NCBI GenBank assembly: GCA_030272585.1
Contig: BSYQ01000007.1
Coordinates: forward strand, 500,001-564,000
Direction of reading: 5' to 3'
DNA: 64,000 bases
From: Bryopsis sp. KO-2023
Lineage: Eukaryota > Chlorophyta > Ulvophyceae > Bryopsidales > Bryopsidaceae
In this document: positions 21,920 to 35,700 of the stretch, piece by piece
Layout: the number at the start of each line of letters is the position of its first letter
How positions within the stretch are numbered: the first letter of the stretch is position 1
Translations under genes and position numbers: made by a program
Notes under the pieces: generated by a model
Seen by the model: only the letters and a program-made list of their open reading frames with translations
What the model was told of the DNA's origin: nothing
The model's database searches: none

Positions 21920-22593
21920 TCACCCTCCATGGAAGTCCTCATGGATAGAGAATCGGTAGAAGAGCCCCTCATTCTTGAACAGGTGATCTCTGCAGACGTG
22001 GTTCCAGATCCCCGCAGCCTGGATTTCGTTTCCAATACGCACAGCATCTGTGGCGTTGATTGCATACCGCTCCCTGAGCATGAAGTTCACCACATCATGG
22101 CCCAAAAAGCATGTGTGAAACGTTCTCCCGTGAAACATGCGGTTCTTCACTTCCAGGTTCTCCACCAGGTCCTCCAACAGATCTCTCAAATGAGACGGGG
22201 CGTTTTGGATCATCGGACCTGCCCATTCTTGCGCCGGCTTCTGCAGTCCTTTTGCAGACAACACAATCAGTGGGGATCACATAACAGGCGCTTGATGTTT
22301 CGGAAATTGTGAATCGCGCAACCCCATGTCCCGTCCAAACGAAGAATTCCGAAAAGAAATCGAACATCTTGACCGCTGCATTCAATGATGCTGAAATCGG
22401 CGGTGCGGAGTGCATCCCATCGACTCAAAATGCGGCAATGTGTGTTCGTTTTTCGCTCTGTGAGCGTACCGTTTTGGGGCTTTGCCTTCACACCCCAAGG
22501 CCAACAGCAACTCCGAGCACGGTCTTCTTGATCATCCTCATCGTCGTCAACGCCCAGGTGTGGATGAACTTGCATCGAATTGGATTGTTTCAT
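21920..22593 (-). CDS. Single DEP-domain protein (copy A)
   Basis: Two exons, 22593-22470 and 22248-21920, give 150 residues with matching phase. Exon 1 starts MKQSNSMQVHPHLGVDDDED and includes RARSCCWPWGVKAKPQNG, a possible palmitoylation or membrane-contact patch. Exon 2 carries the DEP domain: HLRDLLEDLVENLEVKNRMF, HGRTFHTCFLGHDVVNFMLR, AVRIGNEIQAAGIWNHVCRD and HLFKNEGLFYRFSIHEDFHG. The function is unknown. Tandem arrangement with copy B indicates local gene duplication. Confidence 0.8.
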
Positions 22594-23015
22594 CGTCTGC
22601 GTTTCATGGACTTTTCCAACGTTGGATTCCCATGCGATCCCATCCGTTATGCACGTTAATCGTAGAACAGGATGTGCGCACGCTCACTCAACGCTTCAAC
22701 TCTGTGCATCAGCACAGGAGGGGGAAAGAGCACGCGTCGTTGACCAGAAGCGGGTCATTGTATGAAGTCTCGAAAATGACGATCGGTTGCGAGAGTGAGA
22801 CAAGTCCATCAGAAGTTCGCACGTCAATTCGCTTTCTTTTCAGGGGGATGCAAGATCCTTTAGGGTTGCTCTTTGCAGGCTAGGCACTGGGAGAAAAAAA
22901 CTCCTTGGGCCAATTAAAAAGGACACACTGTAACAAAAACTCCAACCCCTGCTCCAGTTCCAGGTTCAGCCCCTTTCCACTCCAGAAAGCAAAAGAAATT
23001 CATCAAGTCCTGCTG
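22594..23015. other. Intergenic between DEP-A and thiM
   Basis: About 420 bp holding the upstream region of DEP copy A and the 3' flank of thiM. No gene seen. Confidence 0.5.
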
Positions 23016-24427
23016 TCAAATCCTTATCTTGGCACCTTCCAGCACCTCAGTCTCGCCCATCAAGTGTAGATGATCCATCAATCCAGTTCTGAGACTTCCA
23101 GGGCCCTGGATTTTGGCATTTTTTAAAGCAAGTTCCCCTGCCAACCTAAAAGAAAGAACAATCTCAAAGTTAATTAATTTGCTGCAGTCTGTAATTTGTT
23201 ACTGCATGAGTTCATAAAAAAGACAGAAGTTGTTGACCCAGCAAACTGCAGGCCAAAACATGTGCCACCAACTGGCTTTTCGTACCCGAATATACTGAGG
23301 GCATGGGCTGTCGAGAGTAATGGGTTTTCTGGAGACGTCGAAACAAAAGCTGCAATCAAGGCGGTCACAGAGCAACCAGTAGCAGTGACCTTCTGAAGCA
23401 TTGGCACGCCATTAGCCACGCGCACCACCGTTTCACCATCCGTCACCTAAGCACAAAGCATCTGCACCAGCTTCGTTGCCCCACACTCCAAATCACTCAA
23501 ATGAGGCCAAGACAAATCCTCAATTTCATCCAGATCAATGAAAGAAACAACGCTTCAGTTGCACTTTTCTTAACATAGCATCGATATTGAGACCCCACCC
23601 TCCCACTGTGTGTGTTCACAGAGGATGGGCTATCGAATAAAGCAGACGAGTCCGAACAACATCGCTCATCAAAACTCGATCTGGCCTCAGAAACTTTTGA
23701 AAACCACTCACAAGGTCCTCAGCACCAGAGATGGCCACGATGCATCCAACATCCTTAGCCAATTGTTGCCCGAGATCCAAAGCTTCATCAGAAGTAGCAA
23801 CGCTGTCCACTCCCTTTGTTTTGCCTGCAGCTCCAGCCACAGCCATGATTTCAGATGCGTTGCTCCTGATCACTGTTGGCTTCAGTTTCAACAACTCAAC
23901 GCATGCTTTGGTGCGAAAGGTGGTGGCTCCAGCACCCACTGGGTCCAGCACCCAAGGTTTCCCAAGCTTCGAAGCCTGCAGTATCATTCTTCAACAACTT
24001 ACGAATGAGACGAGAGATCCCATGTTGGGTGAAGGAAAATCAACACTGACCGTTTCTGCAGCCTTCTTCATGGATGCCACCCAGTCGGGATCCAGGGTTC
24101 CAATGTTAATGAGAAGACCAGATGCGATTGCCAAGAATTCATCCACCTCCTCTGTTGAATGAACCTGCAGCAGATAAACTCACAATGTCTGGAGAATGAT
24201 GTTCCTAGTGGATCTCCTTCTCCACCACTGACTGGGGAATTTCAGGATCAGTAATCGACAATCGACTCAGGTACCATGGCTGGAGAGCACCCAGCAGCCA
24301 GAAGAACGTTGGCCATGATGTCCATGGAGACGTAATTGGTTATGCATTGAATCAGAGGTGAAGTCTGTCGAACTCGGGACCAGAGCTCCCAGGCAGATTG
24401 AGGAGTGGCGGCGAGCCCAGCAGCCAT
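23016..24427 (-). CDS. thiM: Hydroxyethylthiazole kinase
   Basis: Phosphorylates 4-methyl-5-(2-hydroxyethyl)thiazole in thiamine salvage. Five exons (24427-24275, 24164-24051, 23975-23712, 23446-23286, 23145-23016) total 822 nt, giving 273 residues, the normal ThiM length. Motifs in order are [20 protein letters not shown] (substrate-side N-terminus), [75 protein letters not shown], and the anion-hole/catalytic [13 protein letters not shown]. It ends [20 protein letters not shown]. No plastid leader is evident before the domain. The gene is divergent from phosphoglycerate mutase. Confidence 0.95.
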
Positions 24428-25057
24428 CGTGACGAAATGCTGCTGGATGGGAAGGTGTTTTCTGCTCTGATTGGGGGGGGGGGTTACTTAGACATGAACC
24501 CAGCAGCGGTGTTCTTTACAATCGGGAAGCATTATGAATCGTGACGTGGGAAAGATTCCGATTTCCGAAATTTTATTCTGAAGGCGAGGCTGTGGCGGTC
24601 GTCGACTTCAGATATCAAAGATTTCTGCATTCTCAACATCGGTATGGATTCAAGACAAACAAATGCAAGCCCATCGGCAACTGGCTTGGCGATAAAGGTG
24701 CCAATTTGACGCCGACGTCTATTTTTGTGCAAGCCAGAAACTTCCTCTTTTGAGCGTTCGACGAGCATTTAAGATCGCGGAAACTTCGAAGGGTCGGTTC
24801 TCGACATGGGAAACAGCTGCAGCTCGACTGGAGCTTCGTCTCGCCAACAGGTACCCCTCACAAGCGGCTTTCGGTTCGCTGCGTTGACGTCTTCCATATG
24901 ACGACTCTTGTTGGATTCGGAATCTGGTGCGGTTACGTCAGAATGCATGTCCCACGTGAGGACAGTTTTGAAAAGACGCCATCACCCAAACTGTGGTGAC
25001 GACTTCGGCTTGGTTTAGCGAACTTTTTGCGCGCGAGTTTCGAAGCTCTAACGAAAT
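24428..25057. promoter_or_regulatory. Divergent region between thiM and phosphoglycerate mutase
   Basis: About 630 bp shared by two divergent genes, so both promoters lie here. It includes a G run near 24475-24484 and a 31-codon plus-strand ORF described separately. No core promoter element is assigned. Confidence 0.45.
24806..24901 (+). CDS. Short upstream ORF with N-myristoylation-like start
   Basis: Plus-strand ORF of 31 codons beginning MGNSCSSTGASSRQQ and ending before the phosphoglycerate mutase start at 25058. MGNSCS fits the MGxxxS consensus for N-myristoylation, with a cysteine suited to palmitoylation. It could be an upstream ORF in the mutase 5' leader, an alternative first exon (GT follows CAACAG at 24850), or chance. 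There is no similarity evidence. Confidence 0.25.
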   Translation: MGNSCSSTGASSRQQVPLTSGFRFAALTSSI

Positions 25058-28000
25058 ATGGCGGAATCCTCCACGCAGGAAGACTTTACGCTCGGCCCTC
25101 ACCCTGACATCCCCAAGCCCGATGGACCCGTGATGGTGGTGATTTTGGACGGGTGGGGAGAAAACGAGTACAAGGATGGGTTCAACGCTGTGCACTCGGC
25201 GAAAACCCCTTGCACTGATAAACTGAAGGAAAAGGCTCTCGACAGATGGAGAACTCTTCGCGCCCACGGTACTGCGGTCGGGCTGCCAACCGACGCGGAC
25301 ATGGGGAACTCGGAGGTGGGCCACAATGCCCTCGGTTCGGGTCAAGTCGTTGATCAAGGAGCGCGCTTGGTGGACATTGGTCTCGAAACGGGAGAGATGT
25401 TCAAGAGCGACGGCTGGAAATTGGTGTCGAAAGCTTTCGAAGCGCATACTGTGCATTTCATCGGTCTGTTGTCCGACGGCGGCGTGCACTCTCGATACAA
25501 TCAACTCGAGAAGTGTTTGCGTGGAGCGGTGGAGAGTGGGGCGAAAAGGATTAGAGTGCACATCTTGACGGACGGGCGTGACGTTCCCGACGGTTCTTCC
25601 GTTAAGTTTGTGGATGCACTCGAGACGGACCTCAGAAAGCTCGAGGAAAAGGGCTGTGATGCAAAAATTGCCTCGGGCGGGGGGAGAATGAAGGTCACGA
25701 TGGACAGATACGAGGTATGAGGTGAACTTCTCTCGAAGGGGCCGTGGGGGTCTGAAAAGATATATAATAGTTGGGGTCCAAGAATGGGCTTGAACCAGTT
25801 CCTGGGTTTCAGTGCCTTGTGTTTTGAACCAGGCCGATTGGAATATTGTGAAGAGGGGCTGGGATGCCCACGTCCTTGGAAAAGCACCTCACACATTCAA
25901 GAGTGCTGCTGATGCCATCGTAACTCTGAAGGTCAGTGTTTTGGCAATCTTATTTTGAGATAACTCAATGGAATGCTGCTGCAGCCCAATATTCTTTGGA
26001 ATATATTCTTGGGGCAAATTTTGATGGCAACAACATGTTTTGATTTGTTAACAGATGATCATTGGAAATGTAAAGACGATATGCAGTGTTCAAAAAAAAA
26101 ATCTTTGAAGAAATAACAGTCGTTTTCCTTTAGAAAAAAGAAAAACTAAAAAAAATATATATATAGGTGGTGCTGGGAAATTATTTTTTTTTTTGTGATG
26201 GACCAAATCCAGAGCGAGTGAAGGTGCCTGCAAAATATATAGATTTTTTTCGATTTCTGATTGTTTGTGTGCCTGGATTAGTGGATTTTATTTTTCTTAA
26301 AAGAACTGTCTGTTAATTATTGAATATTTTTTATTTTTCAAAACAGGGCACTGGTGATAAGCCCGTTTCCGATCAGAATTTGGACCCTTTTGTGATTGTG
26401 GATAATGATGGCAATCCTGTTGGACCTGTGAATGATGAGGATGCCGTTGTCCTTTTCAATTTCCGTGCCGATAGGATGGTGGAAATGAGCAAAGCCCTTG
26501 AGTATGAAGATTTCAAAGCTTTTGACAGGGAGCGTTTCCCAAAGGTGGGGTCTAATCATTCAAAAGAAATTGAGCTGGGTGCTCATGTGTTGATATTTGT
26601 GGACTAATTGTCTCAGTAGAATTGATACAATGATTTGCATACATAGAATTGTCCAGGATATTGGCAAGGCTCTGTTGTGTTGTTAAAAAAAAAAAAGAAT
26701 AGTATTTGTTTTCCGAACGAAAGGATCCTGGGTGTTGCCAGAGCGTTTTTTTGTGGTTTTTTTAAATACACTTTTTTTTTTGAACCTTGTATCCAATGGA
26801 TGGAAAACGATAAAAAAACATGTGCTTCAAACCACCCTTGCCAGACAATGAAGAAAACATCAAATCATTGAGAGGTTTTATATGTTTCAACTCGACTACT
26901 GCAGAACCTTCGTTTTGTTGGCATGATGCAATACGATGGAGATTTGAAGCTTCCGACAAACTACTTAGTGCCCCCACCTCTTATTAACAAGGTTTCAGGC
27001 CAGTATCTGGTAAAGAACGGCATCAAAACCTTCGCCTGCTCTGAAACTCAAAAGTTTGGACACGTTACATTTTTCTGGAACGGAAATCGGTCGGGCTACT
27101 TCGATGAGAACCTCGAGACCTATGTCGAGGTAAAAATCCACATGCACATCTCATCAATCGAAATTGTGTTTGTTTTTCTTGAAAGTGTGTTTCTGAGCGG
27201 GAGAATAAGCCTGTGCTAAAGAATGCCAAAAGATGTGTATTTTTTGAAAAAGAAAAAAAAGACTGAATTCTGCAACAGTGAGGGGTGTTTTCAGCACTTG
27301 AAGTTTCTGTTTGGAGGGATTGATTTTTGCCGTGTCGCGCTGACTAAAAGGTCATAAGAAATAAGTGAACATTCAATTTTCCGCAATTTTTACTTGGTGT
27401 AATCTGTTGAAAACCTTGATTATATAGGGTTCATGCACAAATCATGTGAAAAGAAAAGTTATGTGCTTGCATCTCCAGTGATTTCCTGTTGAGATTTTTG
27501 CCGGATTTTTTCATTTCATCGGCCGGATTTACCCCTAGTTGTATGAGTCAGAGAAAGTCCTTTTAACAGTGGACATAGGAGGGTGTGTAATTTAATCAAA
27601 AAAAATGCCTCGACAGCCCACTGCTAAGATGTTGAAGAGTGTGTGTCTGGTTTGGTTTCAAGATTCCTTCTGACAACTGCTCATTCGACGAAAAACCTGA
27701 CATGAAAGCAAGAGAAATTTGCGAGGCCGGCAAGGAGGCCATGCGATCAAAGAAGTATGACATGGTGCGCATTAACTTTGCAAACCCAGATATGGTGGGC
27801 CACACCGGAAATCTCGAAGCCACCATCTCTACATGCACTCTTGTGGATCAATGCGTCCAAGAACTCCTGGATGTTTGCGACGAGGTATGAGATAAGACTG
27901 CTACAGTAGGGCAAGAATGTTTACACATAAACATTGGGCTTAAACATTAACCCCCAATTGCAATCCACAGCTTTGGTAGCAATTGAAACGAATCTGCTAT

Positions 28001-28431
28001 GCCACTACACTTGTTTGTCACCATAAAAAGCTGATTGGAACAAATGCTGACCATCCACTGTATTCGATACCTCACCCCACGATCCTGAAATCATCTGGAG
28101 GGCAAATTGATGTCATGTTGATGATGACTGACTGTGAAATTTCTGTTGGCAGCTCAATGGGCGCTGGCTTTTGACATCGGATCATGGAAATGCCGACGAT
28201 ATGGTTCAGCGTCGAAAGAATGGAGAGCCGCTTTATGACGAAGGGAAAGCCTTGCCTTTGACATCTCACACTTTGGCCCCCGTCCCAGTTGCAATCGGAG
28301 GAACAGGATTGCCGGATCGTGTTGTGTTCAGAAAAGACCTTCCAGATGCAGGGCTTGCAAACATCACTGCCACATCGATCAATCTGCTTGGATATAAGGC
28401 TCCAGAGTTCTATGAACCGTCCCTCGTATAA
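25058..28431 (+). CDS. 2,3-bisphosphoglycerate-independent phosphoglycerate mutase
   Basis: Glycolytic/gluconeogenic interconversion of 3- and 2-phosphoglycerate; plant-type iPGM with two Mn ions. Six exons (25058-25714, 25833-25931, 26347-26544, 26905-27129, 27663-27884, 28153-28431) total 1680 nt, giving 559 residues, the plant length. Landmarks are VMVVILDGWGENEYKDG, the phosphoserine motif DADMGNSEVGHNALGSG, FIGLLSDGGVHS, HILTDGRDVPDGSS, ASGGGRMKVTMDRYE, FNFRADRMVEM, KTFACSETQKFGHVTFFWNG, DMVRINFANPDMVGHTG and the metal-binding TSDHGNADDMV. No leader peptide, so a cytosolic enzyme is likely. Exon 1 alone carries 219 codons; the 3' introns are 415-533 bp and T-rich. Confidence 0.97.
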
Positions 28432-29782
28432 GAAGGAAAGGTGGTTTTTATGTTGGTATTGTTTTCATTTCTTTTCTTTTCTTTTCTTCGGAGGAGAGGC
28501 ATTTTTTTCTGTTCTTTGGAGGAGAAGTTGAAGGTGGTGTTGGGACCTCCATATTTTTGAATTTGGATTTTGGAAGGAATATCTTGATGAATTTTCTGTT
28601 TGGGATTCTTGGATGGAGTGCATGTGTGACCAATGGAGGGAAAAGACACAGTGAGGGATTCATTTTGTGGGAGATTTGAAATCGAACGGCTGAATGTTTG
28701 CTTGCCGTCATTGTTGGTGTGTTACGTAGCTCTAAAAATGACCTGCAGACAGTTTTTGACATTAATTGTTTTCTGGAAGTTCCCCCAGTTTTGGAATTCA
28801 GTAAACCAATCTCTACTACATGTTTGTGCCACAATCTATTCATCAAGCCTGTTGAGAAAGTGATGAGCTAGGCGAGATATTACTGTTAAACATATGTTTT
28901 AACATATGTCTGTCTGCATATGTTTCGTGATTTTCAACTGCTCTACTGCAGCAAAATATTCAATATTTCCAACCAGCAGCGCTTTTCTCCCCTCTCACCT
29001 GACATTGTGTGCTTTTCCTTCTTTCCCGATTCCTCTGGTGGATGACATCATTAAAAATTCAAGGAAAGGCCTGTGCAAAGTGCAAGAATCCAGAGTACTG
29101 GATGACTCCGATTAATATCATTTTAACTTGAAAAAGGAAAAAGTTGGCATCTCACAAAATTCTCTGAAGTAATAACTGGACACAGAAGGGGGGGGTGAAG
29201 CTATTGGTTATTCAATAGCTTAGCTTTTTTTTTTGCATCGATTCACTTCTATTTCTATTTCAAGTTCCTTGTCTTGCATGGAAATAACACTCAATTTATC
29301 CATGCTGGATGCCTGAGAAATCTTGAGCTGTAGGGTTCAGGTAGGGGTCAGCTGTGCTACTTGGGAGACTCACCACATAAATCAGTAACACATTTTAGCC
29401 CCCCCAAAAAACGGCACGATTAAACAGCTTCCAGACTCTGCAATGGTGAGTTTTCCAGAACAGTGCATTAAACTGGCACTCCCTGTTGATCTCCGATATC
29501 ATCCGAGCCTTTGACAGTTCTTTTACAATCAGCCAACTTGGTCCAGACTAACCCAGCATCGAAACAGAAACTCGAAAAGAAGCACCCACCCAAACCCCGA
29601 ATTACCCCAAAGACCCCACCCCACCCAAAAGAAACGAATTGAACAGGCAACTCCCAATGGACCCCTTCCCCCCCCCCCTCCCCTTTTCCTGTTCACGCAC
29701 CAAAAAGGATCCCTTGCCAACATCCCCCCTAGCCCGACCCCCCAGCCTCAATCATTGATTTCTTAAGAAGAAAACCAAGCCA
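28432..29782. other. 1.35-kb convergent intergenic region
   Basis: Between the 3' ends of phosphoglycerate mutase and coatomer alpha. It contains a TTTTC pentanucleotide run near 28467-28489 and C-rich tracts near 29660-29690. No exon is recognised. Confidence 0.6.
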
Positions 29783-32700
29783 TTATCGGAGCTGGGTTGT
29801 TGAACAAATCAATCCAGAGGCATCCATGCCTACTTTGGCAATGTCTCCAATGGGAGAAATTTGACCAGCACAATCAGGCTGGAAGCGGGCCTGCGTGTAG
29901 GGGCACTCCACGTACTTTGAGCCTCGGTAGATAGGTGTCAAAGTCAGCGGACAAACATCAAAGGGGTTTCGGGGATCATAATTTATTTCGACGGCATCTT
30001 CTGGTTTGGCTTCGCATGCTGCCAAAACTTGCCGAGCTTGCTGCCCCATCTGAAAATTTCAGCCACAGCGATTGTTTTTCCTCTTGTCAGATGTATTTTG
30101 AAGGGTAGTGCTTTGAGGTGAATGATTGCTCAGATCCAATCATTATTAAAAAAAAAAAAGTTGTTTGGGACATTTCAAGATGTTTTTTTTATCCGACTCG
30201 CACATGTTTGCTGAATTCCACAAGAACACATTTTGGGGACCCCCCCCCCAAAAAAGTAATTAAACACCTCTCTAAAATTGTACCATATTCCTGTCTTTTT
30301 GCTGTATTCTTTTCTTTTATTATTTATGCAGTTGAAAAATACACAGGAAAAAAAAAGGTGTCAACCCTATATCCTGTGGAACACTCACCTTGGGACCTGG
30401 ATTCAACTCTATTAATCGACGACAGAAAGTAGCACATGTGTTCAAATTCTTGAGTTTGAAGAAAACTGTCATGGCGAGCTTCAGGCCCAACACAAGATGC
30501 ACGTTCTCCAGTTTGCAGTGAGTGAAGTACGCAGCCAGCTCGGCTGCTCTTGGCAGGTCATCTTTGACTTCTTTTCGTTTCATTTCGCATCGAAGAGCCA
30601 GCAAGTACTCCTTGGAGATGCCCACCAGCTCTTTCACATCGTCCACATCCTTTCGTGTTTCCACCACGAGAAGCGGCACCGTGTGCAATATGGTAGTGAA
30701 AGCTTTGGCAGCATCGGTAAACTTACCTATGTATTTCAAGCAAACGATAGGTCAGAGAACCACCACAGGATGCAAATGGAGAAGTGGAAGCTCAAGCCAT
30801 GGTGTATTATAAAAATCCTTGCTGAAAAGAATCTCAAACTTGTGGTGCTGTTTTTCCTTTGATCAAAAAAGCCACCAAATCAAGAAAGATGAAGCAGCAA
30901 AAGAAAAGGACAGAAAACTCCTTTAACTCACCAGCGGTAACCAGCTTGTACCCTTTTTTCAGTTCATCTTCCAGCGCTGCGAGAGTGTAGATCGATACTG
31001 GGGCAACTGGAGGAGCCACCGGCTCATCAGCACTCCACGACTTATCCAAAGTGGTCACCATTGGACTCAACCCACACAGCCCAGGCAAGGACGCATGCGT
31101 AGCTCGATGTAAATTCATCATGTATGGTTGTAATGGGTCGAAATTGCAAATACCCAGTTGCCTGTTGAGCAATCTCATGGCTGAATCGAATTGACCAGCC
31201 GCCGCATGCTGACCAGCCAGGGAACATTTCTGCATCCACTTCTGGGTGTCGGACAGGCCAGGATTTGGGGCCGTGAAGACTGTGGATGGACCAACAGTTT
31301 CCTTCGCAATATCTGGGGGGAGGTCCAAATCCTGAAATGAAACACCCTTTCAGAAGCTGACGCAGAACCCACCAGTCAATCTAACACACGTGCACACTTT
31401 CCCCCTCTACTGCAGGACTCTACACATAAAAATTGGTACAGATGCATTGGTATATATGTGCAATTGAGTTTTCAGCTGTTCGTACCTCCATATCCCATCC
31501 ACCCTCCTCATCTTCTTCCCCTTCCTCACCATCCACTGCGTCCACAAACTTATCACTGCCCTCCTCGTTGAGCACCAAATCATCATCATCATCCCAAGCA
31601 CCCCCAGCTTCGATCTCTTCCATTCCTTCAGAAACCTCGGCTGCGATTCTCCCCTTCGACTTGCCTTCCACCTTGGACACCATTCCGCCAAAGAATCCCC
31701 TGCTCACCGTCAGCAATGGCCAATTCTCTTGTCTGGAAATCGGCACTGGGGGCATCAGCAGACTGGACTCGCTCAAATCCACCTCGGGTTCCTCAACCAA
31801 ACCTTCCCTCAGTCTCTCGGCTTCCTCGTCCAAACCGTGAGTTTTGGCGGTTACGTAGGCTAGAGGGATTTGCCCAGATTCCTCCAACACCTTGACCCTT
31901 TCTCGGACATCGCCCAAGAACAAGGCGCTCTGAAATCGGCCCATCACATCGTTGTACATTTCCGAGATCTTCATCATTTTGTTCAACCGCACCGTGTTGC
32001 CCATGATGAGGTACAGAAATCCCAGACGCTCGAAGCTCTTAGTCTTTTGATACGAGAATTCCACAATCTGATGGTTTCCCTGACGCAGCGCTTCCACCCC
32101 CAAGCGATACCAGGTGTCCTTATCATCCAGATCCTGGGCGGACTGGAGAGCCACCTCAATGTTTCCACACTCGATCGCCAGGTTGAACCTCAATCGGTCG
32201 TCCTTCACAAAGTGAAGGGCTACCTCAGGGAAGCCTTTCTCTTGTAAATAAGCGATGATGGCCTGGCCACACAGGTCCTTGTGCTGGATCATGCTCATCA
32301 CTTGATCATACTTACCCTGGACAAGCGCCAGCTTGAACATGAATTCTGTGTTGTCGATCTGGTGAGCACAAACCACCATAATCCCTGTCAGCCACTGAGT
32401 TTCAACCCCTCATCTTAACCTCGATCGGAGAAATATTCTAGTCAACGCCTTATAGCTAGAGAGTGAATGTACCTCAATCTTCTTGTTTTTGCCTTCCCGA
32501 TCCAGACAAAAGACTGCGCTGCCAGATACCCTCGTGAGGTACACCGGGTTCTCCAGAGTTCGAATAATTCCATTGTCCCCGTTAGGCAGGCAATACTTGA
32601 TGTGATTCAAGGTGGTGTAGATCAGCACCCCAGAAGCATCAAAAGCGGCGCTCTTGACCCTCATGGTTTCGTGAATGGTGGTTGCATTCTGGAGTTTCTT

Positions 32701-35700
32701 GTCCGCGATGATAACAGCGTGTTTGCTCAGCAAGGCCACCCTGGTCATTTCATCATTCCAGACCACGTACTTGACCAGAGGGGTACTCAATTCTGCAAGC
32801 GATTGCCGTTGCTGAATATCGAACAAGATCACCTGCAAAGGAAAAACCGACCAAAATCAACCCAGGAATATGTGTCATTTGCGCGACACCTTGCTTTGTT
32901 TTTCCCACTCATAAAGAAAATCCTACTCGAGTTTTCGACTGGAAAAAAAAACCCCTCTCCACCCCACCCCCAAAAAAATTTACAGGATTTTTTTTAATCT
33001 GTCTGACTCAATATAAACAAAGTTCAGCTGTGAACAGTCACCTTGTCCTCGGCTTGGCACAGCAAAACCCCTGTCCCTGCATAAAAAATGTTCACAGTAA
33101 CAGAACAGGGCGATGGGACTCTCTTGGTGATGTCGTTTTGCAAGTTTCGGATCTGGATTTGGTTGTGGGACTTCTCCAGCACCGCAAACCTTTGCCTGGC
33201 AATGAACACCGCAGAAGAACCCAGCCCAGACTTTGCATCCTGAAAGACACATCAGAAATATAGACCTGAGGGACATTCTCCTGGATGATCCATGTGCAAG
33301 GAGAACGAACTCACGCAAAGAAAAGCTATTCGAAAACCCGCACAATTTTATTGGTTCCCTTTCAATCGTCCAGCGTAAAATATACTTTGGGAAAAAAACA
33401 TGAAAAAAAACACAATACCCGGTTTCCACCACGTTTTTTAAACAGCTTTACATCTTGGAGTCCCCATCTTTCCGGGTTGCGCGATATGCAAATCTTAATT
33501 AAAAAAAAAGCGACAATTTCTCAAATCAGCAATACATATTCGAATTGTACACCGCACCCACCGGTGTCGAATCTCCGCGAGCAGAATCCTTCGGCAGCAT
33601 GTACAGTTCGAAAGTACCCCCATCCGAATCATTTGTCAACAGCACCGCATTTTCAGCAGGGTTGTAGGACATCGATCGGGGTGCTGTGTTAGTTCCGGTC
33701 ATTCCCGGCCGCCTCACGGACACGATTGGATTGTCCCTCTGGGATTTGATGTCGTACACACGCAAATATCGATCCTTTACGTAGTACAGGCTGTCCCGGT
33801 GAACCGTGTAGGGGGGTCTTTCCCGTTCCAACTTGAATACGATCATCCCACTGTGAAATCACAAAGTCTGCGAATTCATTCAAAGAAAAAAAAAGCAACA
33901 AAACAAGAGAGAGTGTTTTTTTTGGAAGTTCTTTTCGTGGCAGTTCGTTGGCACGAACTCGGTACTGTCTTCAACTCTATGCCTTTCCCATTACTTGCAG
34001 CATATCTGGGGTGGATAGTGAGTTTGTTGAGAAGTTTCCCAAGTGTTTCTGTGCTTTCGTACCTGTCATGTCCAGCCGCCAGCAGATTTTGTTCGGGATG
34101 GGCAATCAGAATCCAAAAGCGATCGTTTTCCCTTCTGAAAGTTTGCACCCCAGCCCTTTTAGACATGTCCCACACCCGGATGGTTTTATCTTCCGAATCA
34201 GATATGATGAGGTCCTAAAACTCACAACCCAAACTTCAAATTTCTGTCGAGTGGCACAACAATCTTTCCCGAAAGTCAGCTGAAAGACGCGATCACTGAT
34301 CAATTTTTGAATATTTTTCGCATGATTCTCCTTTCTGGCGACATATCCTACAGCTTTCTTCACGTTAGAAATGTCAGCCAAATGTGCAATGCCTCAGTGA
34401 AAACCGCTCTGTTGATGGTTAATTCACCTGCTTAGCGTGGAAAATCACGCAAGACACATTGTTCACATGGCCCCGAAGAGTATCCACTTCCCAAGCTTTC
34501 GTCTCTGAAAAGCAGCACACAGACATATCAACAAAATCTGTGCACCACATTTTTTTCCCAGAATGATCAAATTTCTATTCTTGAGAGTCTCATCCTTTTC
34601 TCTACAGTAACTATTTCACTCTTCTTTCATTTCCTGTTTCACTGTGTCCACACAGCAGATGAGCGATGTGTCTTTTTTTGAGTTGGAAAAAGACAACTGG
34701 ACAATACACCCAATCTGTCCTTTGTGGGAGAGAAAATTTGACCTGAGACATACCGTTGTATCTCCACAGCTTGACTTGTCGATCATCAGCACCCGAAACG
34801 ATTAACGGAAGCGTTGGATGGAATGACGCCCAGTTCACCCCTCTGTCATGTCCTTCCAAAACATACTTCACGACTGCATCTCCCCCTCCAAAGAGATCAG
34901 CACCCATTTGCTGAAAATAACACCATTAAAAAATCAATATTGAAAAACAGCTCCGTGTATAATACACAAGAATACCGCAATGAATATCCACCAGACAAGA
35001 CTGGGGCTCCTGTTTGGTGAATTGAGGATTGACTTTTCACATGGACGCGGTTTAACCCTTTTCTGTTCTTTTAGTTTTGAAGTGGAAGCTAAAAATATCT
35101 GCTTCAGCTCCCTCCAAGTAAATGGAAATTTTCTAATTTTTCGTTTCTCGAATGGTCTGGAGTGTTTCTGAAGCACCTGTGGCAGTCTGAGCATATCCTC
35201 TCCCTGTGGACTTCCAGAGCCTGGACCCCCAGGCGACATGGACTTCTTCCTCAACCCAGTTATGTCCCACACCCTCACAGTCTGATCCAAAGACGCAGAA
35301 ACCACCAGGTCCTCCTTCATGTGGAACTGGGCGCACATCACGTAGTGATTGTGCCCCGTCAAAACAGCCACGCACGAGCGAGATTGCCAGTTCCATATCC
35401 TGATGGTTTGGTCGTCGCTGGACGACACAATCCAGGGGTTTTCGTCGTGAAACTGCACCGTCCGAATGTAGTCTAGATGGCCGTGCAGCGTGAACAGACA
35501 TCTCCTGAGTTTGTAGTTCCAGACTTTGATTTTGTAGTCATCCCCTCCAGAGACGAACAAGGGTTGGGAGCGATGGAAGTACACGCCGCGCACGGGACCG
35601 TCGTGCTCGTCGAAACGGTCGATGGTCGTCCCCACGCGATAGTCCCATAACTGTCGACGACGACAGCACAACAGTGAGAAGAGGTTGGGCCCCCAGCTCA

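Noticed and set aside
24938-25561. A 207-codon minus-strand frame opposite phosphoglycerate mutase
   Set aside because: It lies antisense to the highly conserved first exon of iPGM and has no domain of its own.
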